Of a stretch of 62,935 nt of DNA, positions 1-7,877 are shown in pieces. The notes below the pieces were generated by a model. It was not told the origin of the DNA and ran no database searches. It worked only from the letters and a program-made list of their open reading frames with translations. Position 1 is the stretch's first letter, and every line of letters begins with the position of its first letter. Location of the stretch: positions 1 to 62,935 of the forward strand of contig CAJKEB010000005.1 in the NCBI GenBank assembly GCA_905198865.1, in the 5' to 3' direction. The position numbers and the translations under genes were made by a program. The stretch comes from an uncultured Eubacteriales bacterium (lineage in GTDB: Bacteria; Bacillota; Clostridia; Monoglobales; Monoglobaceae).

Positions 1-32
1 TGTTTCACAGCTCACCTACCGCAGTTTGCATT

Positions 33-53
33 ACCGCCCATTGCATGGGCGGT
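33..53. repeat. GC-rich hairpin and small palindromes at window start
   Basis: ACCGCCCAT and ATGGGCGGT form a 9-bp stem around a 3-nt loop. Two further palindromes follow: GCAAGCT/AGCTTGC at about 62-76, and GCGATAAA/TTTATCGC at about 94-115 around CTATAA. They lie just beyond the stop of the minus-strand mrnC gene and may form its terminator region, although no clear T-tract is present. The 12-mer AAACTATAATTT also occurs near 17893. Confidence 0.4.
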
Positions 54-128
54 GTTTGGCTGCAAGCTAAGCTTGCAATGACTGCGCGATAAACTATAAT
101 TTATCGCAGCGCTCCGCTATTCTTAAAT

Positions 129-527
129 CTAAAAAATATGCTTCAGCAACTCACAAATCCGTTCGTTTTCTCCCTTTATATAGAGGTGCCCGATAAGGGC
201 TTCGACGCCTGTGGCGATGCGGTAGTCCTTCATCTCAGAATTTTTCGGTACGTGCGACTTTGTGTTTCTGCCGCGCTTGTATACGGCGAGTTCCGCCTCT
301 GTCAGCATGTTTTCTATTTTGCGGTATAATTCCGCCTGCGCCTTGCAGCACACGTATTTTGTCGCGCTCTTGTGCAGCTTGTTCACGTTGTGATTGGCGT
401 CCTTTATCAGATATGTCCTCACGTACAGCTCGTACACACAGTCGCCGATATACGCCAGTGTCAGCGGCGAGTATTGCTCTGCGGAGAGCATTTTGCCGCC
501 GATATTCTTTAAAATATATTCTATCAT
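129..527 (-). CDS. mrnC: Mini-ribonuclease III (Mini-III)
   Basis: This is a 132-residue protein made of a single RNase III catalytic domain with no double-stranded RNA-binding domain. In Bacillus subtilis the family matures 23S rRNA ends. The visible signature is LTLAYIGDCVYELYVR near residues 22-37, with the acidic residues that bind metal in RNase III enzymes. KRGRN (about 84-88) and the ATGVEALIGHLY helix (about 105-116) follow. The length fits the family (about 130-145). It sits 44 bp downstream of cysS on the same strand, the usual Firmicute order. Met13 is an alternative start; I kept the upstream ATG because a weak AGGAAA precedes it and family members have roughly ten residues before the LAYIGD motif. 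Confidence 0.93.
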   Translation of the reverse strand: MIEYILKNIGGKMLSAEQYSPLTLAYIGDCVYELYVRTYLIKDANHNVNKLHKSATKYVCCKAQAELYRKIENMLTEAELAVYKRGRNTKSHVPKNSEMKDYRIATGVEALIGHLYIKGENERICELLKHIF

Positions 528-571
528 ATTTATTTCCTATATATTTTTATGTTTTTTAAAAATAATTTATC

Positions 572-1972
572 TTACAGACGGCTTATCTGTTGACCTTTGG
601 GGGTATCCTTTACGGCGTAGCCCATTTCCTTGAGTGTGTCGCGGATTTCGTCGGATTTTGCCCAGTTCTTTTCCGCTCTGGCGGTCTGTCTTTCGTCGAG
701 CAGTGACTGAACCTCAGCCGGAACGCCCTCGTCGGATTTGTTTAAAAGTCCCAGTACGCCGCCAAGCTCACTCAGCATAGACAAAGCGTAGTCGAGAATT
801 TCCTTTGACGGCTCGTTTTCGGCTGTCAGCTTTTTGTTCGCCTCGCCGACAATTTCAAACAGTTCAGAGATTGCGTCTGCGGTGTTGAGGTCGTCCTCCA
901 TAGCGTCGATAAACTTCTGCTTATATCCGTCAAACGCTTGCTTAACCTGATTTTCATCGTCCTTAATCGTATCCTGTTTGCTGTTCTCGGACAGGAATTT
1001 CAGAGTTTCCATACATGTATATATTCTGTCAAGCGCCGACTTTGCCGAATCCATAAGGTCTTTGCTGAAGTTAATCGGGCTTCTGTAGTGCGCCGACAGC
1101 ATGAAGAAGCGGATTACCTCATAATCAAATTCCTTTGCCACGTCACGGACGGTGAAGAAGTTGCCAAGTGATTTCGACATTTTGCGGTTGTCAACGTTGA
1201 TGTAGCCGTTGTGAACCCAGTAATTTGCGAATTGACAGCCGTTTGCCGCTTCGCTCTGTGCAATCTCGTTTTCGTGATGCGGGAAGATTAGATCCTGACC
1301 GCCGCTGTGAATGTCGATTGTCTTTGCAAGATACTTGTTCGCCATAGCGCTGCACTCGATATGCCAGCCCGGTCTGCCCATTCCCCAGGGACTTTCCCAG
1401 GCGGGCTCGCCCGGCTTCTGCTTCTTCCAAAGCGCAAAGTCCATCGGATCCTGCTTATCCTCATTGACTTCAATTCTGGCTCCGCTCTCCAAATCCTCAA
1501 GCGGCTGGTGCGACAGCTTGCCGTATTCTTTGAATTTTTTTGTGCTGTAGTATACGTCGCCGTCAACATTATAGGCATAGCCGTTTTCAATCAAGTGTTT
1601 GATAATCCCAATTATTGCCTCAATGTTCTCTGTCGCTCTTGGGTGGACGGTTGCCTCGTGAATACCCAATCCTTTCGCGTCAACGAAGTATTCGTCAATA
1701 TATTGGTCGGCAAGCTCCTTGACTGTTATGCCAAGCTCGTTTGCCTTGTTTATCATCTTATCGTCTATATCTGTGAAGTTCTGGACAAAAGTCACGTCAT
1801 AGCCCTTATATTCAAGATAGCGGCGCAGCGTATCGAATATAATAAACGGACGCGCATTACCTATGTGAAAGTAATTATATACGGTCGGACCGCATGAGTA
1901 CATCTTTACTTTGCCTTCCTCAATCGGGACAAACTCGTCTTTTTGTCTTGTAAGTGTGTTAAAAAGTTTCAT
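572..1972 (-). CDS. cysS: Cysteinyl-tRNA synthetase
   Basis: Class I aminoacyl-tRNA synthetase that charges tRNA-Cys in the cytoplasm. The 466-residue length is typical. The zinc site is indicated by SCGPTVYNY (about 26-34), the HIGH-type motif by FHIGNARPF (about 36-44), further zinc-binding residues by ECSAM and HHENEIAQSE (about 205-240), and the ATP-binding KMSKS motif by NRKMSKSLGN (about 263-272). The C-terminal helical anticodon-binding part is complete. It is probably co-transcribed with mrnC downstream. The reading frame is intact and nothing is unusual. Confidence 0.97.
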   Translation of the reverse strand: MKLFNTLTRQKDEFVPIEEGKVKMYSCGPTVYNYFHIGNARPFIIFDTLRRYLEYKGYDVTFVQNFTDIDDKMINKANELGITVKELADQYIDEYFVDAKGLGIHEATVHPRATENIEAIIGIIKHLIENGYAYNVDGDVYYSTKKFKEYGKLSHQPLEDLESGARIEVNEDKQDPMDFALWKKQKPGEPAWESPWGMGRPGWHIECSAMANKYLAKTIDIHSGGQDLIFPHHENEIAQSEAANGCQFANYWVHNGYINVDNRKMSKSLGNFFTVRDVAKEFDYEVIRFFMLSAHYRSPINFSKDLMDSAKSALDRIYTCMETLKFLSENSKQDTIKDDENQVKQAFDGYKQKFIDAMEDDLNTADAISELFEIVGEANKKLTAENEPSKEILDYALSMLSELGGVLGLLNKSDEGVPAEVQSLLDERQTARAEKNWAKSDEIRDTLKEMGYAVKDTPKGQQISRL

Positions 1973-2129
1973 ACGTTATCAGCTTCTTTCCAAAATTTAT
2001 TTAGCGGTTTTAAATTAACTGAATTAAAGTCAGTTTGATTAATTATATCAAACGTTGAACTATATTATAACACTAAACTTCCTCATATACAAGAGTAAAA
2101 TTTGTAACTGCTGCTTTTTAAAATAATGC

Positions 2130-2158
2130 TTGCAATTTGTAGTATATAGGTATATAAT
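2130..2158 (+). promoter_or_regulatory. Sigma-A-type promoter of the thiamine operon
   Basis: TTGCAA (2130-2135) and TATAAT (2153-2158) are separated by 17 bp. The predicted start lies just upstream of the TPP aptamer. Confidence 0.75.
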
Positions 2159-2172
2159 ATCAGTATATTATT

Positions 2173-2265
2173 GCTGGGGGAACTGCTGCGGCTTTATATC
2201 AGCGGTTGAGATAGGTTTTGCCTGACCCTTTGAACCTGACGGTTAATACCGGCGTAGGAAAGCAC
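2173..2265 (+). promoter_or_regulatory. TPP riboswitch (THI element)
   Basis: Conserved parts of the thiamine pyrophosphate aptamer occur in order: GGGG (2176-2179), the P3 stem CTGCTG/CAGCGG, TTGAGA (the pyrimidine-binding CUGAGA element with a C-to-U change), ACCCTTTGAACCTGA, then GGTTAATACCGGCGTAGGAAAGCA. It lies directly upstream of thiC. A terminator follows at about 2288-2328, so control is probably by transcription attenuation: TPP binding should stop transcription of the operon. Confidence 0.95.
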
Positions 2266-2287
2266 AGTATATTTTGAATATTATTCG

Positions 2288-2328
2288 GTGCTTACTATAT
2301 TTATCATTTATGGTAAGCGCTTTTGTTT
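2288..2328 (+). terminator. Riboswitch expression-platform terminator
   Basis: GTGCTTAC and GTAAGCGC pair at the base of a long hairpin whose upper part is AT-rich (TATATTT against ATTTATG). TTTTGTTT follows. It lies between the TPP aptamer and the thiC start codon, where an attenuator is expected. Confidence 0.75.
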
Positions 2329-2360
2329 ATACTAAATCAATTATTATAAGGAGTCAGATT

Positions 2361-3665
2361 ATGGAGAGAAATTACACAACACAAATGGACGCCGCAAAGC
2401 GCGGGATTGTTACGCCCGAAATGAAGATTGTTGCCGAAAAGGAGCATATGGATATCGAAACGCTTATGGATCGTGTTGCAAGGGGAACGATTGCTATTCC
2501 GGCAAACAAAAACCACAAGACGCTGTCGCCGGAGGGCATAGGCGAGGGGCTTAGAACAAAAATAAACGTCAACCTCGGAATTTCACGTGACGCAGCGGAT
2601 ATGGATCTTGAGCTTGAAAAAGTAAGAACGGCTATAAACATGAAAGCCGAGGCAATCATGGACCTTTCAAATTACGGAAAGACCCATGAGATGAGACGTA
2701 AAATTCTTGACATATCAACGGCTATGCTCGGCACTGTCCCGGTGTATGACGCTATTGGCTACTGTGAAAAGAAGCTTAAGGATATTACCAAGGACGACTT
2801 TTTAAGAGTGGTTCGTCAGCACGCAGAGGACGGCGTTGACTTTATGACAATTCATGCCGGAATTAATCGTGCTACAGCCGAAAAGGTCAAGAAGAACAGA
2901 AGACGTATGAATATAGTATCACGCGGCGGAGCTCTGCTCTTTGCCTGGATGGAAATGACGGGCAACGAAAACCCGTTCTATGAATACTATGACGAGGTTA
3001 TGGATATATTTGCCGAGTACGATGTTACCATAAGCCTCGGAGATGCCTGCCGCCCCGGCTGTCTTGATGATTCGACTGACGCATCGCAGATTTCGGAGCT
3101 TATCGTTTTGGGCGAACTCACAAAGAGAGCATGGGAGAAGAATGTTCAGGTTATGGTTGAGGGTCCCGGACACATGGCAATGAACGAGATTGCCGCAAAC
3201 ATGATTGCACAGAAGCGCATATGCCACGGCGCCCCGTTCTATGTGCTGGGTCCTTTGGTTACGGATATTGCGCCGGGATATGACCATATTACGTCCGCTA
3301 TCGGCGGTGCGATTGCCGCGGCAAATGGTGCTGACTTCCTGTGCTATGTTACGCCTGCGGAGCATTTGAGACTGCCTGATTTGCAGGATATGAAGGAGGG
3401 TATTATCGCTTCAAGAATTGCGGCACATGCGGCGGATATTGCGAAGAAAGTACCCGGGGCAATGGATTGGGATAATGCTATGGCGGACGCGCGCCGTGAG
3501 ATAGACTGGGATAAGATGTTTGAACTTGCGCTTGACCCCGAAAAATCCAAGGCATACAGAGCAAGCTCAAAGCCGAGGGAGGAAAATACCTGTACAATGT
3601 GCGGCGAGCAGTGTGCCGTTAAGAACATGAACAAAATTCTCGGCGGCGAGGATATTGGAATTTAA
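2361..3665 (+). CDS. thiC: Phosphomethylpyrimidine synthase ThiC
   Basis: A radical-SAM enzyme that converts aminoimidazole ribotide to hydroxymethylpyrimidine phosphate, the first pyrimidine step of thiamine synthesis. From the ATG at 2361 the protein has 434 residues. I chose this start because AAGGAG precedes it by a normal distance; an in-frame TTG at 2274 lies inside the riboswitch terminator region. Visible signatures are SRGGALLFAWM, VEGPGHMAMNE, YVLGPLVTDIAPGYDH and the C-terminal CTMCGEQC cluster motif (CX2CX4C), close to residues 414-421. It is the first gene of the operon, and the missing N-terminal extension matches the short ThiC form common in anaerobes. Confidence 0.97.
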   Translation: MERNYTTQMDAAKRGIVTPEMKIVAEKEHMDIETLMDRVARGTIAIPANKNHKTLSPEGIGEGLRTKINVNLGISRDAADMDLELEKVRTAINMKAEAIMDLSNYGKTHEMRRKILDISTAMLGTVPVYDAIGYCEKKLKDITKDDFLRVVRQHAEDGVDFMTIHAGINRATAEKVKKNRRRMNIVSRGGALLFAWMEMTGNENPFYEYYDEVMDIFAEYDVTISLGDACRPGCLDDSTDASQISELIVLGELTKRAWEKNVQVMVEGPGHMAMNEIAANMIAQKRICHGAPFYVLGPLVTDIAPGYDHITSAIGGAIAAANGADFLCYVTPAEHLRLPDLQDMKEGIIASRIAAHAADIAKKVPGAMDWDNAMADARREIDWDKMFELALDPEKSKAYRASSKPREENTCTMCGEQCAVKNMNKILGGEDIGI

Positions 3666-3706
3666 CGGATAAAAATTATAGATACTTTCGGAGTGATTTA
3701 ATTAAT

Positions 3707-4522
3707 ATGAAGAACTTACTTACGATTGCAGGCTCGGATTCCGGCGGCGGAGCAGGAATTCAGGCTGATATAAAGACCTTTGCCGCACACGGCGGTTACG
3801 GAATGAGCGTCATTACGTCGGTTACCGCACAAAACACAATGGGGGTTACGGCTATTCACGATATACCGGCGGATATGGTCTGTGCGCAGATGGACGCTGT
3901 GTTCAGCGACATCAGGGTTGACGGAGTTAAAGTCGGTATGTTGTCCAATCCGGAAATTGTTTCCGCTGTTGCTGACAGGCTCAGGCATTATGCTCCGAAG
4001 ATAATAATTGTTGATCCGGTAATGGTTTCCACAAGCGGTTCAAAGCTGCTGAGCGATGACGCTGTGAGACTCATCAAGTCGGAGCTTATTCCGCTTGCGA
4101 CAATGGTTACGCCGAATATTCCGGAAGCGGAGGTTCTGACGGGTTTAAAGATAAGCAGCACCGATGATATGGGAAAAGCTGCTGAGATTATCGGAGCTTT
4201 GGGCTGCCGGTATGTGCTTGTCAAGGGTGGACATCTGAGCGATACCGCAAATGACCTTTTGTATGACAGTGACGGAGAGATTAAGATATTTGAAGGCACA
4301 AGGCTTAAGTCCAAGAACACTCACGGCACCGGGTGTTCGATTTCCTCGGCAATCTGCGCAAATCTTGCAAAAGGAATGGACGCCGCCAAGGCAGTCGGAG
4401 AGGCGAAGAAGTATATAAGGGTCGGCATCGAAAATTCGGTTTCAATCGGACACGGCAGCGGACCTATACATCATTTTTATGACTTATGGCGTACATCTGA
4501 GCCAAATATTGAGGCGCAGTGA
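3707..4522 (+). CDS. thiD: Hydroxymethylpyrimidine/phosphomethylpyrimidine kinase ThiD
   Basis: Ribokinase-fold kinase that phosphorylates HMP and HMP phosphate to the pyrophosphate used by ThiE. The 271-residue protein has the N-terminal TIAGSDSGGGAGIQAD motif (about 5-20), GVKVGMLSNP, VDPVMVSTSG (about 107-116), TPNIPEAEVLTG and the C-terminal nucleotide and catalytic loop THGTGCSISSAICA. It follows thiC by 41 bp and should receive its product directly. The usual length is 260-275 residues. Confidence 0.97.
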   Translation: MKNLLTIAGSDSGGGAGIQADIKTFAAHGGYGMSVITSVTAQNTMGVTAIHDIPADMVCAQMDAVFSDIRVDGVKVGMLSNPEIVSAVADRLRHYAPKIIIVDPVMVSTSGSKLLSDDAVRLIKSELIPLATMVTPNIPEAEVLTGLKISSTDDMGKAAEIIGALGCRYVLVKGGHLSDTANDLLYDSDGEIKIFEGTRLKSKNTHGTGCSISSAICANLAKGMDAAKAVGEAKKYIRVGIENSVSIGHGSGPIHHFYDLWRTSEPNIEAQ

Positions 4523-4561
4523 TAGACCGCGCAAAATTTATTATTTACAAGGTGATTTATT

Positions 4562-5407
4562 ATGAACAGAAACAATGAAGTATTAAAGAATGTGATTGAC
4601 TTAATTGATAATATGAAGTCTGAAAAGCCACTTGTTGAGTGCCTGACAAACCGCGTCACAATAAACGACTGCGCAAACATGCTGCTTGCTATGGGGGCAT
4701 CGCCCATTATGGCTGAGATTGAGTGTGAAATGGAGGATATCATGAGGATTTCCGACGCTTTGGTTATAAATCTCGGTCTGCTTGACGAACCGTATCTTGA
4801 AGCGATGAAAACTGCGGCAAGAGCAGCGAAGGAATTCGGCAAGCCTATTGTGCTTGACCCGGTCGGAGCGGGAGCTTCCGCGCTTCGTGACAGGATATGC
4901 AGCGAAATGATTGAGCTGGTTCAGCCCGATATAATCAGAGGTAATCTCTCCGAGATTAAGTCGCTTGCCGGCGGTGAGGTCAAGAGCAAGGGCGTTGACG
5001 CCTCGGCAGACGATGCTGTTGACGATGATAATATGGATGAGTTCGGCGAGCTTGTGAGAAGTTATGCCGAAAAGTGCGGATGTACGGTATGTGCAACCGG
5101 TGCGATTGATATAATTTCTGACGGAAGCCGGATTGTGTTTGTAAAGAATGGTCACGAAATGCTTTGTGACGTCACCGGAACAGGCTGTATGTGTTCGGCA
5201 ATGACAGGCGCAACTGCGGCGGCGGGCGATCCGCTTACTGCGGCGGTTGCGGCGGTGGTTATGCTGGGGATTGCCGGAGAATACGCGCATGAATATGTTG
5301 AAGAAACCGAGCAGGGCATAGGAACCTTCAGAGTTAAGCTGTTTGATTATGTCTACACAATGAACGCCGAGGACTACATCAAGAGGAGTGAGATTTACGG
5401 TGAATAA
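4562..5407 (+). CDS. thiM: Hydroxyethylthiazole kinase ThiM
   Basis: Phosphorylates the thiazole alcohol (HET) to HET phosphate, a salvage step. The 281-residue protein shows PLVECLTNRVTINDCANM (about 22-39), the substrate loop of the family, then AMGASPIMA, VLDPVGAGAS (about 97-106), DIIRGNLSEIKSL and the anion-hole/catalytic CDVTGTGCMCSAMTGA with the conserved Cys and Asp. Its presence with thiC but no thiG/thiH/thiS/thiF nearby suggests the cell makes the pyrimidine and salvages the thiazole, at least from this locus. AAGGTG precedes the ATG. Confidence 0.96.
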   Translation: MNRNNEVLKNVIDLIDNMKSEKPLVECLTNRVTINDCANMLLAMGASPIMAEIECEMEDIMRISDALVINLGLLDEPYLEAMKTAARAAKEFGKPIVLDPVGAGASALRDRICSEMIELVQPDIIRGNLSEIKSLAGGEVKSKGVDASADDAVDDDNMDEFGELVRSYAEKCGCTVCATGAIDIISDGSRIVFVKNGHEMLCDVTGTGCMCSAMTGATAAAGDPLTAAVAAVVMLGIAGEYAHEYVEETEQGIGTFRVKLFDYVYTMNAEDYIKRSEIYGE

Positions 5408-6026
5408 TATAGATTACAGTACATATTTAGTCACTGATACTGATATGTGTCCGAGAGAAAAGCTTGCAGATGTTGTGGGCGAAGCAATTCGGGGCGGTGT
5501 GACCTTGGTGCAGCTCAGAGAAAAAGATATTTCAACGCGTGATTTTTATAACGAGGCGGTATTACTTAAAGAGCTGTGTTCAAAAAGCGGCGTACCGCTG
5601 ATTATTAACGACCGACTGGATATAGCACTTGCTGTCGATGCAGACGGCATACATATCGGACAGAGTGATATGCCGGTTTCGGTTGTAAGGCGGATTCTGG
5701 GTAAAGAGAAGATAATAGGCCTTTCGGCAGGAAGCGTAGAAGAAGCAGAGGAAGCCGTAAGAGGCGGCGCTGATTATCTCGGCGTGGGAGCGGTGTTCCA
5801 TACTTCGACAAAGAGCGATGCAAACGATGTCGGCATAGAGATGCTTAAAAAAGTTCGCAGTGCGGTTAAAATTCCGATAGTCGGAATTGGCGGTATAAAC
5901 GCCGATAATATAGAGCAGCTTTACGGTACAGGTATAGAAGGTGTGGCTGTTGTATCATGTATTATGGCAAGCGGCGACCCGTATTCCGCTGCAAAGCAGC
6001 TTGCGGGGAAGGTGAAAAATCTGTGA
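5400..6026 (+). CDS. thiE: Thiamine-phosphate synthase ThiE
   Basis: TIM-barrel enzyme that joins HMP pyrophosphate and HET phosphate into thiamine monophosphate. From the GTG at 5400 it has 208 residues. I prefer this start over the in-frame GTG at 5388 because the AGAGGAG ribosome binding site overlaps the upstream codon. Motifs include VTLVQLREKD (about 30-39), LIINDRLDIALAVDADGIHIGQSD, the phosphate-binding YLGVGAVFHTSTK and IVGIGGINADN. It overlaps the thiM stop by 8 bp, so the two are translationally coupled. Confidence 0.96.
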   Translation: MNNIDYSTYLVTDTDMCPREKLADVVGEAIRGGVTLVQLREKDISTRDFYNEAVLLKELCSKSGVPLIINDRLDIALAVDADGIHIGQSDMPVSVVRRILGKEKIIGLSAGSVEEAEEAVRGGADYLGVGAVFHTSTKSDANDVGIEMLKKVRSAVKIPIVGIGGINADNIEQLYGTGIEGVAVVSCIMASGDPYSAAKQLAGKVKNL

Positions 6027-6682
6027 TTACACCAGACGAACTGCTTAAAAAGAAGGGCTTTATATTTGACTTTGACGGAACTCTTGTTGATTCAATGTGG
6101 GTTTGGGATAACCTTCTTATTGATTTCCTGAAGAAGTACAATTATGAGACGCCTCAAAAACTGCTTGATGAGGTTGCATATATGTCTATGGAGCAGAGCT
6201 CGAATTATGTGTGCAGTCTTTATGATTTGCCGCTGTCTCCGAAGCAGATTTACCAGGCGTGGAACGATATGATTTATGACGGATATGCACATGAAATCGG
6301 TCTGAAGCCGGGCGTTAAAGATTATCTTGAGCTGCTCAGAAAAAACGGCAAGACGCTTGCGATAGCCACGGCAAATACGCAGGAACTGACTGAGGCTTGT
6401 CTTAAAAACAACGGAGTACTTGACCTGTTTGACGTGTTCACCTATGCAGATGAGGTCGGGTGCGGAAAATCCGACCCGAAAATATATGTCGAGACCTTGA
6501 GACGCATGAATATGCAGGTTGATGAGGTTGTGCTGTTCGAGGATATTTTAAAGGCGTTTGAGACGGCAAAGTCAATCGGACTCGATGTTGTAATCGCTGA
6601 GGATAAAGCCTCAGCTGCGGACAGAGCTGTGCTCAGGGCTTCGGCAGATTTATACATTGTGAGTTTTGAGGAATTGATATAG
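6023..6682 (+). CDS. HAD-superfamily phosphatase, thiamine operon
   Basis: A 219-residue phosphoglycolate-phosphatase-like haloacid dehalogenase. Motif I is FDFDGTLVDS (about 14-23), motif II the Thr in AIATANT (about 113-119), motif III the Lys in GKSDPKIY and motif IV LFEDILKAFETAK. A helical cap lies between motifs I and II. The GTG start at 6023 overlaps the thiE stop as GTGA. Being last in a TPP-regulated operon suggests a thiamine-related substrate, for example dephosphorylation of thiamine monophosphate or HMP phosphate. That is inference from position only, since HAD substrates cannot be read from sequence. Confidence 0.88.
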   Translation: MITPDELLKKKGFIFDFDGTLVDSMWVWDNLLIDFLKKYNYETPQKLLDEVAYMSMEQSSNYVCSLYDLPLSPKQIYQAWNDMIYDGYAHEIGLKPGVKDYLELLRKNGKTLAIATANTQELTEACLKNNGVLDLFDVFTYADEVGCGKSDPKIYVETLRRMNMQVDEVVLFEDILKAFETAKSIGLDVVIAEDKASAADRAVLRASADLYIVSFEELI

Positions 6683-6719
6683 GGTTTTAGGGGAATAAAA
6701 TCCCCTGAAACCCCTTTTT
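6681..6719. terminator. Terminator between thiamine operon and DUF2508 gene
   Basis: AGGGTTTTAGGGGA pairs with TCCCCTGAAACCCCT around AATAAAA, followed by TTTTT on the plus strand. It ends the thiamine operon and separates it from the convergent downstream gene. The TTTAGGGG/CCCCTAAA core resembles hairpins in the 17.7-kb array. Confidence 0.8.
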
Positions 6720-6990
6720 AATTTCTGTTTATGCGTTTGAGTTCGCTGACTAAGTATTCATAGCGTGACATAGCTTTTTGAATATCATATATACATACAT
6801 CGACCAGTTTTTCATCACAGATAAAGTCAAAGTTATTTACGCATCTCTTAAAATCGCCCAGTGCGGAAAGCGCTTCCTCACGCAGATATTCATATGATTC
6901 ACGTTCGCGGCGCATAATTCGCTTTTCGACTGTTGAAAGTGATGTTTCCGATTGTTGTGTTTTCTGCGTCTTTTCTGTATCTGTATTCAT
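6718..6990 (-). CDS. DUF2508 (YaaL-like) family protein
   Basis: A 90-residue, highly charged, probably helical protein. The C-terminal half, LREEALSALGDFKRCVNNFDFICDEKL split by a short turn from DVCIYDIQKAMSRYEYLVSEL, has the layout of DUF2508, in which a short helix pair carries an F/V-D-x-x-L/I signature. The Gln/Thr/Ser-rich N-terminal 25 residues look disordered. Family members are usually found near recR or the sigma-K processing gene bofA in spore formers; here the gene stands alone. Its function is unknown. Confidence 0.7.
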   Translation of the reverse strand: MNTDTEKTQKTQQSETSLSTVEKRIMRRERESYEYLREEALSALGDFKRCVNNFDFICDEKLVDVCIYDIQKAMSRYEYLVSELKRINRN

Positions 6991-7108
6991 GTGTCTTGCT
7001 CCTTATTTTTTGTATTTTATATAACAGGCTTACAGATATATTTTCCCATATAAAAACATTGATATGCGGCGGGTTCTAAAATTATTTTTGAAATGTTCAT
7101 AAAATGTT

Positions 7109-7137
7109 TAGACATTTATGTGACTTTGTGATATAAT
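7109..7137 (+). promoter_or_regulatory. Promoter of the two-component system
   Basis: TAGACA (7109-7114) and TATAAT (7132-7137) with 17-bp spacing, about 50 bp before the response regulator start. The -35 box has one mismatch. Confidence 0.65.
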
Positions 7138-7184
7138 ATTTTATAATAGTGCCAAATATAAGGCAAAAGCCGGAGGTGTCTGAA

Positions 7185-7877
7185 ATGGACAACAAACAAA
7201 AGATACTTATTGTAGATGATGAAGAAAACATATGTGAGCTTGTGAGGCTGTATATTGAAAAGGACGGATTTGAGGCTGTTATTGCCAATGATGGAAACGA
7301 AGCCGTTGCAAAATTCAATACCGAAAAGCCTGATTTGATTTTGCTTGATATAATGCTTCCGATAAAGGACGGTTGGCAGGTGTGCCGTGAAATACGTGCG
7401 CAGAGCAACGTGCCGATTATTATGCTGACGGCAAAGGGTGAAACCTTTGACAAGGTTCTCGGTCTTGAACTCGGCGCAGATGACTATGTCGTAAAGCCGT
7501 TTGAACCAAAGGAGCTTATCGCGAGAATCAGAGCGGTACTCAGGCGTTCGGTGGTTATTGACGACAATGCGTCCGATGACGAGCTGCGTTTTGAGGGCTT
7601 GAGAATAAACCAATCGACTTATGAGGTATACATAGACGACAAGAAAGTCGAAATGCCGCCCAAAGAGTTTGAGCTTTTGTATTTCCTGGCGAAGAACACA
7701 AACAAGGTTTTCACCAGAGACCAGCTTCTTGATGAAATATGGGGTTATGAATTCTTCGGTGATTCACGTACCGTTGATGTTCATATCAAGAGAATAAGAG
7801 AAAAAATAGATGGTGAAAACAGAGCATGGGCGCTTAAGACTGTTTGGGGAGTAGGATATAAGTTTGAGGTGAACTGA
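7185..7877 (+). CDS. OmpR/PhoB-type response regulator
   Basis: A 230-residue two-domain regulator. The receiver domain (about 5-120) has acidic residues in ILIVDDEENICELV, the phosphorylatable Asp in DLILLDIMLP (about residue 56), the Thr of IMLTAKGE and the Lys of YVVKPF. The C-terminal winged helix (about 135-228) contains ELLYFLAKN, the recognition region RTVDVHIKRIREKI and the terminal WGVGYKFEV. The ATG at 7185 is preceded by GGAGGT; an upstream GTG is less well placed. It overlaps the kinase gene by one base (TGATG). Confidence 0.94.
   Translation: MDNKQKILIVDDEENICELVRLYIEKDGFEAVIANDGNEAVAKFNTEKPDLILLDIMLPIKDGWQVCREIRAQSNVPIIMLTAKGETFDKVLGLELGADDYVVKPFEPKELIARIRAVLRRSVVIDDNASDDELRFEGLRINQSTYEVYIDDKKVEMPPKEFELLYFLAKNTNKVFTRDQLLDEIWGYEFFGDSRTVDVHIKRIREKIDGENRAWALKTVWGVGYKFEVN

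Noticed and set aside
1307..1897. 196-residue plus-strand frame opposite cysS
   Set aside because: cysS is complete and conserved on the other strand; the frame has no recognisable motif or ribosome binding site.
2274..2360. Upstream extension of thiC from a TTG at 2274
   Set aside because: It would translate through the riboswitch terminator and has no ribosome binding site; the ATG at 2361 has AAGGAG.
5957..6022. Longer start (ATG at 5957) for the HAD phosphatase
   Set aside because: It lies inside thiE and adds residues unlike the family; the GTG at 6023 forms the usual GTGA overlap with the thiE stop.
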